Part shown: piece by piece, positions 26,162-34,056 of the stretch | Layout: each line of letters begins with the position of its first letter | Numbering within the stretch: the stretch's first letter is position 1 | Assembly: GCA_964518595.1 (NCBI GenBank) | Contig: CAZFHA010000023.1 | Location: 1 to 64,000, forward strand | From: CAZFHA01 sp964518595 | Lineage (GTDB): Bacteria; Bacillota; Clostridia; Saccharofermentanales; Saccharofermentanaceae | Length of the DNA: 64,000 nt | Reading direction: 5' to 3' | Notes under the pieces: generated by a model | Seen by the model: only the letters and a program-made list of their open reading frames with translations | Databases searched by the model: none | What the model was told of the DNA's origin: nothing | Position numbers and translations under genes: made by a program

Positions 26162-27768
26162 CGTGAAGCCTTTCGTCCATAGGTCTTGCGATATTCTTTA
26201 GGGCTCACACCGGCGTTCTTCTTAAAGGCAACGGTAAAGTAGGCCGGGTTCTCATATCCCACTCTCTCAGCTACAGTATAAAGCATAAGATCGGTGGAGG
26301 AGAGCAGTTCTTTAGCCTTCTCCATGCGTAATTCCGTTACATATTCAATGAAGGTTTTCCCTGTACTTTCTTTGAAAAAAAGACTGAAGTAGCTCATACT
26401 TACCGAAAGATGCTGGCAGACCTCCATCAGGGACAGATGGCTATTGGAATAATTTTCTTTAATATATTCCGTAGCCATAGCACCTAAACGCTGAGAAGTT
26501 CCGTGACGACTGGATTTAAGCACTTTGGTTGCTTGATTGGAGAAGTCCCCAAGCCATTGCTCAAGCAAAGGATAGAAATCTATTTCCTTTTCTTCCGGTG
26601 GCCAATCTACGATCCAGTCCTGCTCTTCAATGCCGGCTTCCGGTAAAAGTATGCGCCGGATTTTATGTAAGACTTGTTGGCATTCTGAGAGCAAGGTCGA
26701 CTTAGGCATACCGGAAAGGCGTAGTGTGGAGGTGGTTCTTTTTACCAGATTCTGTAATTTCTCTTGGTCTTGAAGACGAATCAGTAAAAGTAGCTCTTCA
26801 GCGAAGCTATCAAAGGCAAAATGCAAGTTCTTTTTTTGTAGTGTCTGTGGGGTAATGATGGTAGATTGGGGCAATAAATCTTTATAGCTTAAACATTTAA
26901 CTGCACTTTTGTATGAGGTCTCTAAGGTTGAGAGCTCATCGGTAGTATCACCCAGGGCAATTGTGACCTTAACCCCAAGGGTCTGTTTAAGGGTCTGAAA
27001 AACAGACTCTGCCAAATCTTGATGTTTACTGTAGAGATCGGCAGCGATGGGAGCAGATGCTAGAATTGCTAATCGGCCATCGGAGAGGGTAAAGGTGATA
27101 AAGCCTTTTTCTGAAGCCGCCAGCTCAGAGATAATATTAGCCAGCATAAACTGTAAAAGCTCTGTATTCACATTAAGCTGAGTCAGGGTGTCTTTAAGAT
27201 TATTAATGGATACCAGACTAATCTGATAGAGTGATTGACTTAGTGGTAGGCCAAAAGTTTCCAGCTCTCCCTGAATAGACGTAGGCTCAACCGTTCCTTG
27301 TATAAGGCGATTTAATAATTGATCCCGGGCTAAAGGTGTAACTAACTGTAGTTCCCGGCGGGCGATCTGAATCTGCTCCTGGAGCTGCTTTTGTTCGGTG
27401 AGAGCAGTAGCGGCATTTTGGAGTACTTGAGAGAATTCTTTAGAAGTAATGGGCTTTAAAATATAATCACTTACCTGATGCGTAATGGCTTGGCGGGCAT
27501 AATTGAAATCGTCATAGCCGGTTAAGATAATAACCCGGGTACCACGCCCCTGTTCGGCAATTTTACCGGCTAATTCCAAACCGCTGACAAAAGGCATACA
27601 GATATCGGTGATAACAAGGTCGGGTAATAAGGCAAGATATTTTTCCCAGGCCTCCTGCCCATCTTCGCAGACCGCAACCACTTCAAAACCAAAGGTTGAA
27701 AAGTCAATTATCTTCATAATAGCTGCCCGTGCCAAGGGTTCATCTTCAACAATCATCAGTTTATACAT
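26158..27768 (-). CDS. Response regulator, YesN/AraC type
   Basis: Transcription activator of the sensor trio. Residues 1-120 are a receiver domain with acidic pocket IVEDEP, phosphorylated Asp55 in DLVITDICMP, and Lys in LKPI. The long middle (~130-420) is the poorly conserved YesN linker. The C-terminal ~100 residues are two AraC helix-turn-helix motifs (SLMEVCQHLSVSMSYFSLFFK, then VAERVGYENPAYFTVAFKK). The start ATG at 27768 fits receiver domains; an in-frame ATG at 27789 would add seven residues. Neither has a strong ribosome binding site. Likely target is the sugar ABC operon downstream. Confidence 0.9.
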   Translation of the reverse strand: MYKLMIVEDEPLARAAIMKIIDFSTFGFEVVAVCEDGQEAWEKYLALLPDLVITDICMPFVSGLELAGKIAEQGRGTRVIILTGYDDFNYARQAITHQVSDYILKPITSKEFSQVLQNAATALTEQKQLQEQIQIARRELQLVTPLARDQLLNRLIQGTVEPTSIQGELETFGLPLSQSLYQISLVSINNLKDTLTQLNVNTELLQFMLANIISELAASEKGFITFTLSDGRLAILASAPIAADLYSKHQDLAESVFQTLKQTLGVKVTIALGDTTDELSTLETSYKSAVKCLSYKDLLPQSTIITPQTLQKKNLHFAFDSFAEELLLLIRLQDQEKLQNLVKRTTSTLRLSGMPKSTLLSECQQVLHKIRRILLPEAGIEEQDWIVDWPPEEKEIDFYPLLEQWLGDFSNQATKVLKSSRHGTSQRLGAMATEYIKENYSNSHLSLMEVCQHLSVSMSYFSLFFKESTGKTFIEYVTELRMEKAKELLSSTDLMLYTVAERVGYENPAYFTVAFKKNAGVSPKEYRKTYGRKASR

Positions 27769-27844
27769 TGCGCTACACCCATTTCCCAATCAGCTGAAAA
27801 ATTCGTTATCATAATAGCAGTCTTTAGATTCACCGTAAAGAGAA

Positions 27845-27871
27845 AGACACCTCTCGGAAAAAGAAGTGTCT
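27845..27871 (-). terminator. Terminator after the rhodanese gene
   Basis: AGACAC-CTCT and AGA-A-GTGTCT form a ~9-bp stem with one mismatch. Its minus-strand tail is TTTCTCTTT. It lies between the rhodanese gene and the response regulator gene. Confidence 0.55.
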
Positions 27872-27898
27872 CCATTTAACTTTATGCGTAAGGGGGAC

Positions 27899-28228
27899 TT
27901 AGCGAACTAAGGGTTCCGGCCAAGAAGAAACGGCGCCTAAGTTGCTCACTTTTTCGTATCCCATACTTCTAAGCTGCCCGCAAGCCTTGGAAGAACGCAT
28001 TCCACTCAGGCAATATACTACAATTTCGGTATCTTTATTGGGGGCGACCTTGCCAATCTCAGTAGCTAAAATCTGCAGCGGTAAGGTTACGCTCTTCTCA
28101 ATATGTCCGCTTGCGTATTCTTCAGGGGATCTTACATCAACTAGCAGGAAATTGTCTGTATTTAGCTTTTCCTTCACTTCTTTAGCGGAAATAGAGGGGC
28201 ATTTATGATGGCCAAACAGTTCAAACAT
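27899..28228 (-). CDS. Rhodanese-like sulfurtransferase domain protein
   Basis: Single-domain rhodanese of 109 residues. The domain starts with the SAKEVKEKL helix, has LLVDVRSPEEYASGHI near residue 30, and carries the active-site cysteine in VVYCLSGMRS. Such proteins hold persulfide sulfur in the cytoplasm; the sulfur acceptor is unknown. The start at 28228 is chosen because GAAAGGA lies 7 nt upstream; a longer in-frame start at 28306 has no such site. It appears monocistronic. Confidence 0.85.
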   Translation of the reverse strand: MFELFGHHKCPSISAKEVKEKLNTDNFLLVDVRSPEEYASGHIEKSVTLPLQILATEIGKVAPNKDTEIVVYCLSGMRSSKACGQLRSMGYEKVSNLGAVSSWPEPLVR

Positions 28229-28409
28229 AATTTTATCCTTTCTTTGGGCTTCGATGCCTGTTATTATGTTATTGGTAAATTCTTCGTAGTGACAAGAGCC
28301 GTGCACATGAAATTCATGCTAGGGTACGAAATAATTATAACAGGAAACTACCAGCTACTCTGTGATTAAGTTACCTATTTCTCCTTCGGCGTTATTCTAG
28401 AATAAAAAG

Positions 28410-28436
28410 AGATACCGACGGGGGGCGTCGGTATCT
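28410..28436 (-). terminator. Strong hairpin with a minus-strand T-run in the mazG operon leader
   Basis: AGATACCGACG and CGTCGGTATCT form a perfect 11-bp stem around a loop of five G. The minus-strand continuation CTTTTTATTCT makes it a classic terminator in that direction, while the plus-strand continuation has no T-run. No minus-strand gene is visible just upstream of it, so it may block antisense transcription or serve as a 5' stabilising hairpin for the plus-strand operon. Confidence 0.65.
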
Positions 28437-28450
28437 GTAAGGAGGGTGTT

Positions 28451-28459
28451 ATGAAGTAA
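28451..28459 (+). other. Possible two-codon leader open frame (ATG-AAG-TAA)
   Basis: GGAGG at 28441-28445 lies 5 nt before ATG AAG TAA. The arrangement looks like a functional ribosome binding site on a Met-Lys-stop frame in the leader of the next operon. Function, if any, is unknown. Confidence 0.3.
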
Positions 28460-28525
28460 GGAGTGTCTCTACTTTGGAGACAAGTTAATAATAACAGCAA
28501 ATTGTTTCTAAGGAATGCTAAATAA

Positions 28526-28843
28526 ATGAATAAATTGTTAAGGATAGATGGCAGAAATGCGGTTTGCTATCCGATAGGAGGTAATTTGAAACTGGAAGGA
28601 AAGCTTTTTAAACAGAATATTATGGTAAGAGAGGCCGTTGTTTCTAAGGATCAACCGGAACTTTCCTTTGTAAAAGAGCTAGAAAGTGCTTTAATTGATT
28701 TATGTCACAGTCTCGAAGTGCCTATTCCTCTTTGGCTATCAAAAAATACCCATGAATTTGCCGCTTTTAGGCAGACTATTTTTTTCAGCGACCAGTTTAC
28801 AGAAAAAGTTTTATTCGATCGCTTTCAGATTCGATTATTATAA
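28526..28843 (+). CDS. Hypothetical protein, 105 residues
   Basis: Not assigned to a named family. The product is soluble, with no signal peptide or membrane segment. The C-terminal half is the most protein-like part: a helix (FVKELESALIDLCHSLEV) followed by PLWLSKNTHEFAAFRQTIF and VLFDRFQIRLL. An AAGGA lies about 10 nt before the ATG. It precedes mazG by 17 nt and probably shares its transcript, which suggests a housekeeping role. Confidence 0.65.
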   Translation: MNKLLRIDGRNAVCYPIGGNLKLEGKLFKQNIMVREAVVSKDQPELSFVKELESALIDLCHSLEVPIPLWLSKNTHEFAAFRQTIFFSDQFTEKVLFDRFQIRLL

Positions 28844-28860
28844 TTGGCGGAGGGGAACAG

Positions 28861-29715
28861 ATGGAAAGGGATTTCGACAGTCAAAAACCTTTAAATCAAA
28901 AGTATACCATTGAGGAGCTTTTGAAGATAATGCAGTTCTTGCGTTCACCTCAAGGCTGTCCTTGGGATAGAGAACAGACCCACCAGTCCTTAAGGCAGCA
29001 TTTGTTGGAAGAAGCTTACGAGACGGTAACAGCTATAGATCATGGAAGCAGTGAGGAACTTTCCAGTGAACTGGGGGATGTTCTTTTACAGGTAGTCTTT
29101 CATGCGGTCTTAGCCGAGGAGGAAGGCACCTTTACTCTGGATACCATTATAGATAAACTTTGTCGAAAGCTTATTTTTCGTCACTCACATGTTTTTCATT
29201 CGGATCAGGCGGATAGTTCAGCAGCGGTAGTGGATTTATGGGAGAAAAATAAGCAGAAGGAACAGGGAGCTTCTACGGCGTCAATTTTACAAGGGGTAGG
29301 TGAAGGGCTAACAGCTCTGCAGCGGGCAGATAAGCTGCAAAGAAAGGCTGGAAAATATGGTTTTGACTGGCCTGATTATTCCGGTGCAAGAGAGAAAATT
29401 ACTGAAGAGCTACTAGAGATTGAGGCCATATTGCCTCTACTTGAGTCTGAAGATCCTCTCAGTTCCGAAGGGGTGAGGCTTACCGGTGAACTAGAGGAGG
29501 AAGTCGGTGACTTGTTCTTTTCGGTGGTGAATTATGCCCGGCTACTGGGAGTATCTAGTGAGACAGCCCTAAATCGAACCAATAATAAATTTATGCGCCG
29601 TTTTATGGCACTGGAACAACTTGCCGCTGCTCGTGGTATTATGGTTGAGAAGGCTAGTTTAGCAGAATTAGATGAACTATGGGATGAGGTCAAGAGAGGG
29701 GAGCACAACAGTTAA
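28861..29715 (+). CDS. mazG: Nucleoside triphosphate pyrophosphohydrolase MazG
   Basis: Hydrolyses (d)NTPs to NMP and pyrophosphate, removing damaged or signalling nucleotides. The first MazG domain has LRSPQGCPWDREQTHQSLRQ at ~27-46, then LLEEAYETV and SSELGDVLLQVVFHA with the metal-binding EExxE/ELGD residues. A second MazG-like half follows with KYGFDWPD, ELLEIE and LEEEVGDLFFSVVNYAR. 284 residues is normal for the two-domain form; it lacks the methylase domain fused in B. subtilis YabN. The stop codon overlaps the next ATG (TAATG). Confidence 0.94.
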   Translation: MERDFDSQKPLNQKYTIEELLKIMQFLRSPQGCPWDREQTHQSLRQHLLEEAYETVTAIDHGSSEELSSELGDVLLQVVFHAVLAEEEGTFTLDTIIDKLCRKLIFRHSHVFHSDQADSSAAVVDLWEKNKQKEQGASTASILQGVGEGLTALQRADKLQRKAGKYGFDWPDYSGAREKITEELLEIEAILPLLESEDPLSSEGVRLTGELEEEVGDLFFSVVNYARLLGVSSETALNRTNNKFMRRFMALEQLAAARGIMVEKASLAELDELWDEVKRGEHNS

Positions 29716-29978
29716 TGCGATTAGATAAATTTTTGAAAGTATCTCGGGTAATAAAGCGACGGAGCGTTGCCAACGAAGTATGTAGCGCCGGACGGGTGCA
29801 GGTTAATGGTAAACCGGCGAAGCCCAGTGCGGAGATAAAGGCTGGCGATATTTTAGAAATTGCTTTCGGCAGTGGTCAGACTAGGATTCGGGTTTTGCAG
29901 GTTCAAGAGACGGTTAGAAAAGAGCAGGCAGCGGATATGTATGAAATTCTTTCTGACCAGAGTGACGGTGAAGTATAG
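29715..29978 (+). CDS. rqcP: S4-domain RNA-binding protein RqcP (YabO)
   Basis: An 87-residue S4 domain protein: MRLDKFLKVSRVIKRRSVAN, then GRVQVNGKPAKPSAEIKAGD. B. subtilis RqcP (YabO) binds stalled 50S-tRNA complexes and helps RqcH add alanine tails during ribosome quality control. Translationally coupled to mazG, as in Bacillus. The yabP and yabQ genes that normally follow in spore formers are absent, and divIC comes next. Confidence 0.9.
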   Translation: MRLDKFLKVSRVIKRRSVANEVCSAGRVQVNGKPAKPSAEIKAGDILEIAFGSGQTRIRVLQVQETVRKEQAADMYEILSDQSDGEV

Positions 29979-30144
29979 ACTATCTGTTGCATTCTTTTCC
30001 CGCACGTTACCTTTTGCTTACAAGCGAGGTAAAACCGAACAAATTATGAAGTTTTCTTGAAAAAAGCCTTGCTGTTCTTCCCTTGTAGGCTTACAATTAA
30101 AAAGGAAATGTTTTTTGTATTATTCATCAGACTTGGAGCAGCTT

Positions 30145-30462
30145 ATGGGAAAGACAGATAAGACTAAACAGAGCAAACGTCCAGATAGCGGTTTTTCAGC
30201 CATTCGAATATGTATCTTCTTGTTTTTAGTTGTTTTACTTGGTGTAGGAACGACAATGCTTTTAGGGCAGCAGGAGGCTTATAATCGTGTGACTTTACAG
30301 GCTCAGGCCTTAGCTGAAGAAGAGGCGGAGGTTATGCGTGACTATAATGAAGTTCAAGAGCTGAAGCTTCGTATTGGTTCTGATGAATATATTGAAGAAA
30401 TTGCTCGAGATCAACTAGGGATGGTACGACCGGGAGAAGTCATCTACAAGACTTCTGAGTGA
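30145..30462 (+). CDS. divIC: Septum formation initiator, DivIC/FtsB family
   Basis: Bitopic division protein of about 105 residues: short basic cytoplasmic tail, one membrane segment (ICIFLFLVVLLGVGTTMLL), then an extracytoplasmic coiled coil (TLQAQALAEEEAEVMRDYNE) and the family end motif EEIARDQLGMVRPGEVIY. ATG 30145 has GGAG 6 nt upstream. TTG at 30115, in frame and 8 nt after AAAGGAA, would add ten residues and cannot be excluded. Acts with FtsL and DivIB in the divisome. Confidence 0.88.
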   Translation: MGKTDKTKQSKRPDSGFSAIRICIFLFLVVLLGVGTTMLLGQQEAYNRVTLQAQALAEEEAEVMRDYNEVQELKLRIGSDEYIEEIARDQLGMVRPGEVIYKTSE

Positions 30463-30495
30463 GGGTTGATCTACTTTATATAACTATTTCAAATG

Positions 30496-30532
30496 GACTA
30501 TCTCTAAAGTGAAGTGAGAGATAGTCTTTTTT
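30496..30532 (+). terminator. Rho-independent terminator after divIC
   Basis: GACTATCTCT (30496-30505) and AGAGATAGTC (30517-30526) form a perfect 10-bp stem followed by six T. Confidence 0.92.
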
Positions 30533-30540
30533 ATAAAAAA

Positions 30541-30562
30541 AACGGGTTCTTATGAGCCCGTT
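30541..30562 (-). terminator. Rho-independent terminator of the dnaX-ybaB-recR operon
   Basis: AACGGGTTC and GAGCCCGTT form a 9-bp stem with a TTAT loop. The minus-strand tail is a run of T (TTTTTTTAT), so it suits the convergent recR transcript; on the plus strand it also ends in TTTT and may back up the divIC terminator. Confidence 0.75.
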
Positions 30563-30666
30563 TTGTGGAAACATTGCGTTCTGTTAACAATATGATAAAT
30601 GGCATTTCTGCTGTACCTACAGGTAGAAACAGGCGGCCTTGTTTCTATATTGAAAGGCATTAATTC

Positions 30667-31269
30667 CTATACTTCATAACGACCACGCAAAGCCTTAGAC
30701 AAAGTTAGATCGTCTGCAAACTCAATGTCTGAACCCATGGGCAAACCGGAGGCAATTCTTGTAACCAAAATACCAGATGGCTTCAATAACCGACTGATAT
30801 ACATGGCCGTGGCCTCGCCTTCAGCTGTCTGGTTCGTAGCAATTATAACTTCTTTGATTTGGTTGCTCTGTTGTAAGCGCGTGATAAGCTCTCGCAGCTT
30901 GATCTGATCAAGTCCAACGTTTTGCATAGGGGAGTAGACACCATGTAAAACGTGGTATAAACCATTAAAATCTCTCATTCGCTCCATCGTAGAAACATCC
31001 CGTGGGCTTTCTACCACACAGATAAGAGACTGATCGCGCCGGGGGTCAGAACAAATCGGGCAAGGATCAATATCTGTAAAATTCTGGCATCGTGAACACA
31101 ACCTAGTGGAGGTGCGAGCTTGAATTAAAGCATCGGATAACCCCTGAACCTGCTCTACAGGTAAAGATAAAATATGGAAGGCGAGTCGTTGCGCCGATTT
31201 GTGACCAATGCCTGGTAACTTGCCTAATTCTGAAATAAGACGAGCTACTGAGGGCGAGTATCGTGCCAT
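30667..31269 (-). CDS. recR: Recombination protein RecR
   Basis: DNA repair protein that works with RecF/RecO to load RecA at gaps. The 200 residues contain the helix-hairpin-helix LGKLPGIGHKSAQRLAFH at ~16-33, a C4 zinc motif CSRCQNFTDIDPCPIC at ~57-72, and a Toprim domain (ICVVESPRDVSTMER). Third gene of the conserved dnaX-ybaB-recR cluster, with a 43-nt gap to ybaB. Confidence 0.97.
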   Translation of the reverse strand: MARYSPSVARLISELGKLPGIGHKSAQRLAFHILSLPVEQVQGLSDALIQARTSTRLCSRCQNFTDIDPCPICSDPRRDQSLICVVESPRDVSTMERMRDFNGLYHVLHGVYSPMQNVGLDQIKLRELITRLQQSNQIKEVIIATNQTAEGEATAMYISRLLKPSGILVTRIASGLPMGSDIEFADDLTLSKALRGRYEV

Positions 31270-31312
31270 AATGGTCTCCCTATACTAAAACTGCTGTCTC
31301 AAAGGGCTGAAA

Positions 31313-31660
31313 TTAGAAGGGAAGTGGTGCACCACCGGTAGCTTGAGCCATACGGGCAGAGGACTGTTCTTCTAACTTTCTGGTTGCTTCGTTACAAGCT
31401 GCCATAATCAGATCTTGTAGCATTTCAACATCTTCCGGATCTACTGCCTTGGGATCAATTTCTAGCTGTGTCAGTTCGTGATTGCCATTTAGCGTTACCT
31501 TAACCACTCCGCCACCGGCTGTAGCTTCGACAGTCATATTCTTGATTTCTTCTTGCGCCTTCTCAACTTCCCGTTGCATTCTTTGGGCTTGTTGGAGTAG
31601 TTGATTCATATTGGCACCGCCCATTCCCGGCATGCCACCCTTAAATCCACCTTTAGCCAT
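31313..31660 (-). CDS. ybaB: YbaB/EbfC family nucleoid-associated protein
   Basis: Small DNA-binding protein (115 residues) with the family hallmarks: Gly/Met-rich N-terminus (FKGGMPGMGGANMNQLL), a helix MQREVEKAQEEIKNMTVEA, then GGGVVKVTLNGNHEL and a C-terminal helix. Encoded between dnaX and recR as in most bacteria. AGGAGG precedes the ATG. Confidence 0.95.
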   Translation of the reverse strand: MAKGGFKGGMPGMGGANMNQLLQQAQRMQREVEKAQEEIKNMTVEATAGGGVVKVTLNGNHELTQLEIDPKAVDPEDVEMLQDLIMAACNEATRKLEEQSSARMAQATGGAPLPF

Positions 31661-31695
31661 TGTCTTGTCCTCCTTATACGTTACAAATTAGTATT

Positions 31696-33786
31696 TTACG
31701 AATCTTCCAGTGTCTCTACAGGAATTCCAGTAGCCTCTGCAAAAGCACGCATTTGCGAGATCCATTCAGGTTCTGCCGCTGCGGAGCTTACGGAATCTGC
31801 TTGGGCTTGGGAGGAGGCTTCAATTTGAACTTCCACCTGTTTAATGCCATCAATCATCATCTGGATATCTTTAACAATTTTCTTATAATCTTCCCTTTGT
31901 GTCAAACTTTCCGCATAAGCTTGGAGTGCACTGGGAAATAACAGCGTAAGGGTCGAATCCTCTTGAGAAATACTAGCCCTTCTAAGCTGTAGCACATCGG
32001 AGAAGATGGTATCTTCCCAGTTATGCAAAAGTGTTGACCATAACTCGGAAAGAGGTAAACGCGGGGAAGCCACTACCGTTGCTGGGGGCGCTTCTTTTAC
32101 GGGGAGATTGTCTTGAGAAATTTCTGTAGCTATAGGGCTCTCTGACTGCATACTCTGCAGAAAGGAAGCCGGAATATCAGGAATATCCGGAATTGGTGGC
32201 AGTGATGGTAGCGTACCTTCTTCAGGAGCAGCACTTTCCTCAATTACCTCTGGCTCTTGGGCGGAAAAGAGCTCCGCCGGTGGAGGGATATCTTCTTCCG
32301 AAGGGGGAATCCAGTCCTCAGAAATAGCTTCTTCCAGAGGAGGAATAGAGGGGGCTGGCATATCAATAGGACTGCTATCTGGAATGGAAACGGATTCTAG
32401 GGGTTCTGTTATCGCCTCTGAAGAAAGGGAATCCTCATTAGAGACTACCTCAATCTCTTCCACTGGTGGTGTCATATCCAAGGGGGGAAGCTTGGTCTCA
32501 ATAGGGTCAATAACTGCAATGGGTAAGGCTTCCGGGGGATTCTCGATAGGAGGGAAGGCTGACACTGATGCAGTAGAAGGCTTAGCTTCTAAAGGCAAAT
32601 CAAAGGCTGTATTACTGACCTCGGAAGATTGAGCTTTCTTAGCAGTCCCTTGATCTTTTTGGATTAAGGGCCTTGGAGCAATGGGCGGCTGACTATCTTT
32701 CTGACTAAAAAAACCTAAAAATGCGATCTCAAAAGAGGTTCGGAGGTCAGGTGACCATTTTAGCTCATTGATTAAGGTGGATAATCTGGCTACCACATAT
32801 ACCAGTGTCTCCAAGGGAGTGGCCGCCGCCAAGGGTAACATCTTCTTTAAACTTTCATCTGTTTGATGGATCAATTCCCCCGGCTTCTCTGAAAGCTTAA
32901 GCACCATCAGATCCCGGAAATAGTGAGCCATATCTAAGGTAAAACGGATAATATCTCGTCCGTCCATAATCAACTGATTCGTTAGGGTGATAATTTGTAG
33001 CTTGTCTTGTTCCAGCAAGGCTTCTGCCATCTGATACAAAAAGTCATCATTTACAATTCCAGTCATTCTAAGCACATCATCCCGCTGAACACAGCCGGAA
33101 GTCGGTGTTGCACTGACTTGGTCTAAGAGTGAGATTGCATCGCGCAAAGCACCATCTGAGAGGGTGGCGATAGTAGCCAGAGCTTCGTGGTCAATTTTAA
33201 TATTCTGAGCCTTTGCCACTACCTCCAGTCTTTTAATAATACTTTCCTGCGGAATACGTCTAAAATCATAACGCTGGCACCGGGAGATAATAGTGGCAGG
33301 TATTCGATGCGGTTCTGTTGTGGCCAAAATAAAAACAGCATGAGAGGGTGGCTCTTCTAAAGTCTTCAGTAAGGCGTTAAAGGCACCGCTAGACAGCATA
33401 TGTACTTCATCGACGATATAAACTTTATAGCGGGCTCTAGACGGAAGAAACATAACTTCATCACAAATGCGACGAATATTATCAACACTATTATTGGAGG
33501 CCGCATCCATTTCAATCACATCCATCAAAGTATTGTCTAAAATACCCTTGCAAATGTCGCAGCGATTGCATGGACTGCCATTTTCAGGCTGCAAGCAATT
33601 AATCGCCCGCGAAAAAATCTTAGCGATGGATGTCTTACCGGTGCCACGAGTGCCGCAAAATAAGTAGGCGTGGGCAATTTGACCGGAGATAACAGCTTGC
33701 CGTAAAGCTGTTACAGCATGATTCTGTTCAACGACTTCGTCAAAGGTCAGCGGACGGAATTGACGATAGAGTGCTACATGTCCCAT
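31696..33786 (-). CDS. dnaX: DNA polymerase III subunits gamma/tau
   Basis: Clamp-loader ATPase. Residues ~1-240 hold the AAA+ module with Walker A GTRGTGKTSIAK, a four-cysteine zinc site (CLQPENGSPCNRCDIC), Walker B and DEVHML. The middle is the clamp-loader collar. A long acidic, Pro/Ser/Glu-rich linker (~380-580) leads to a C-terminal tau-type domain. The start ATG 33786 begins MGHVALYRQFRP, the usual N-terminus, with AAAGGGAG upstream; a longer frame runs through the SRP RNA gene and is rejected. 696 residues. Confidence 0.95.
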   Translation of the reverse strand: MGHVALYRQFRPLTFDEVVEQNHAVTALRQAVISGQIAHAYLFCGTRGTGKTSIAKIFSRAINCLQPENGSPCNRCDICKGILDNTLMDVIEMDAASNNSVDNIRRICDEVMFLPSRARYKVYIVDEVHMLSSGAFNALLKTLEEPPSHAVFILATTEPHRIPATIISRCQRYDFRRIPQESIIKRLEVVAKAQNIKIDHEALATIATLSDGALRDAISLLDQVSATPTSGCVQRDDVLRMTGIVNDDFLYQMAEALLEQDKLQIITLTNQLIMDGRDIIRFTLDMAHYFRDLMVLKLSEKPGELIHQTDESLKKMLPLAAATPLETLVYVVARLSTLINELKWSPDLRTSFEIAFLGFFSQKDSQPPIAPRPLIQKDQGTAKKAQSSEVSNTAFDLPLEAKPSTASVSAFPPIENPPEALPIAVIDPIETKLPPLDMTPPVEEIEVVSNEDSLSSEAITEPLESVSIPDSSPIDMPAPSIPPLEEAISEDWIPPSEEDIPPPAELFSAQEPEVIEESAAPEEGTLPSLPPIPDIPDIPASFLQSMQSESPIATEISQDNLPVKEAPPATVVASPRLPLSELWSTLLHNWEDTIFSDVLQLRRASISQEDSTLTLLFPSALQAYAESLTQREDYKKIVKDIQMMIDGIKQVEVQIEASSQAQADSVSSAAAEPEWISQMRAFAEATGIPVETLEDS

Positions 33787-33855
33787 AGGCTCCCTTTCCT
33801 GTAAAAACAGCCGAAGCGGCTCCTCAATAAGGCTCCCCTTCGGCCGATAAATAAA

Positions 33856-33996
33856 CGTCCCGCCGGGTCTGCAGTTGGAGCAGGCTGACCCGCGGCACAT
33901 GTGAGTGACCGCTTACTGCTGCTTCCTTCCGGACCTGACAGGGTTCACGGGTCACATCGCACGGAACCCACTGCCAACTGCAGACCGGACGAGACG
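33856..33996 (-). ncRNA. ffs: Signal recognition particle RNA (small bacterial type)
   Basis: On the minus strand the sequence contains the universally conserved domain IV apical loop, GTCAGGTCCGGAAGGAAGC followed by AGCAGTAAGCGG. The two ends pair over ~23 bp (CGTCTCGTCC... with ...GGCGGGACG) with two wobble pairs and one mismatch. This gives a rod about 140 nt long without an Alu domain. It lies just upstream of dnaX, the usual Firmicute position. The exact ends are inferred from the pairing. Confidence 0.92.
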
Positions 33997-34014
33997 TAAT
34001 ATAAACGCCAAACT

Positions 34015-34020
34015 ATTATA
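34015..34020 (-). promoter_or_regulatory. -10 box of the SRP RNA promoter
   Basis: A perfect TATAAT on the minus strand lies about 19 bp before the paired 5' end of the SRP RNA. No good TTGACA box sits 17 bp upstream. An alternative -10, TATATT, lies just before the RNA's first paired base. Confidence 0.5.
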
Positions 34021-34056
34021 TCACACAATTTCACTCTGGGAAGAGGTATTTATTTT

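Noticed and set aside
30624..30647. TAGAAACA/TGTTTCTA inverted repeat as a terminator
   Set aside because: There is no T-run on either strand; the recR terminator is the stem at 30541-30562.
33787..33900. An N-terminal extension of dnaX of 38 residues (beginning MCRGSAC)
   Set aside because: It is a translation of SRP RNA sequence and leader; the normal gamma/tau N-terminus with a ribosome binding site begins at 33786.
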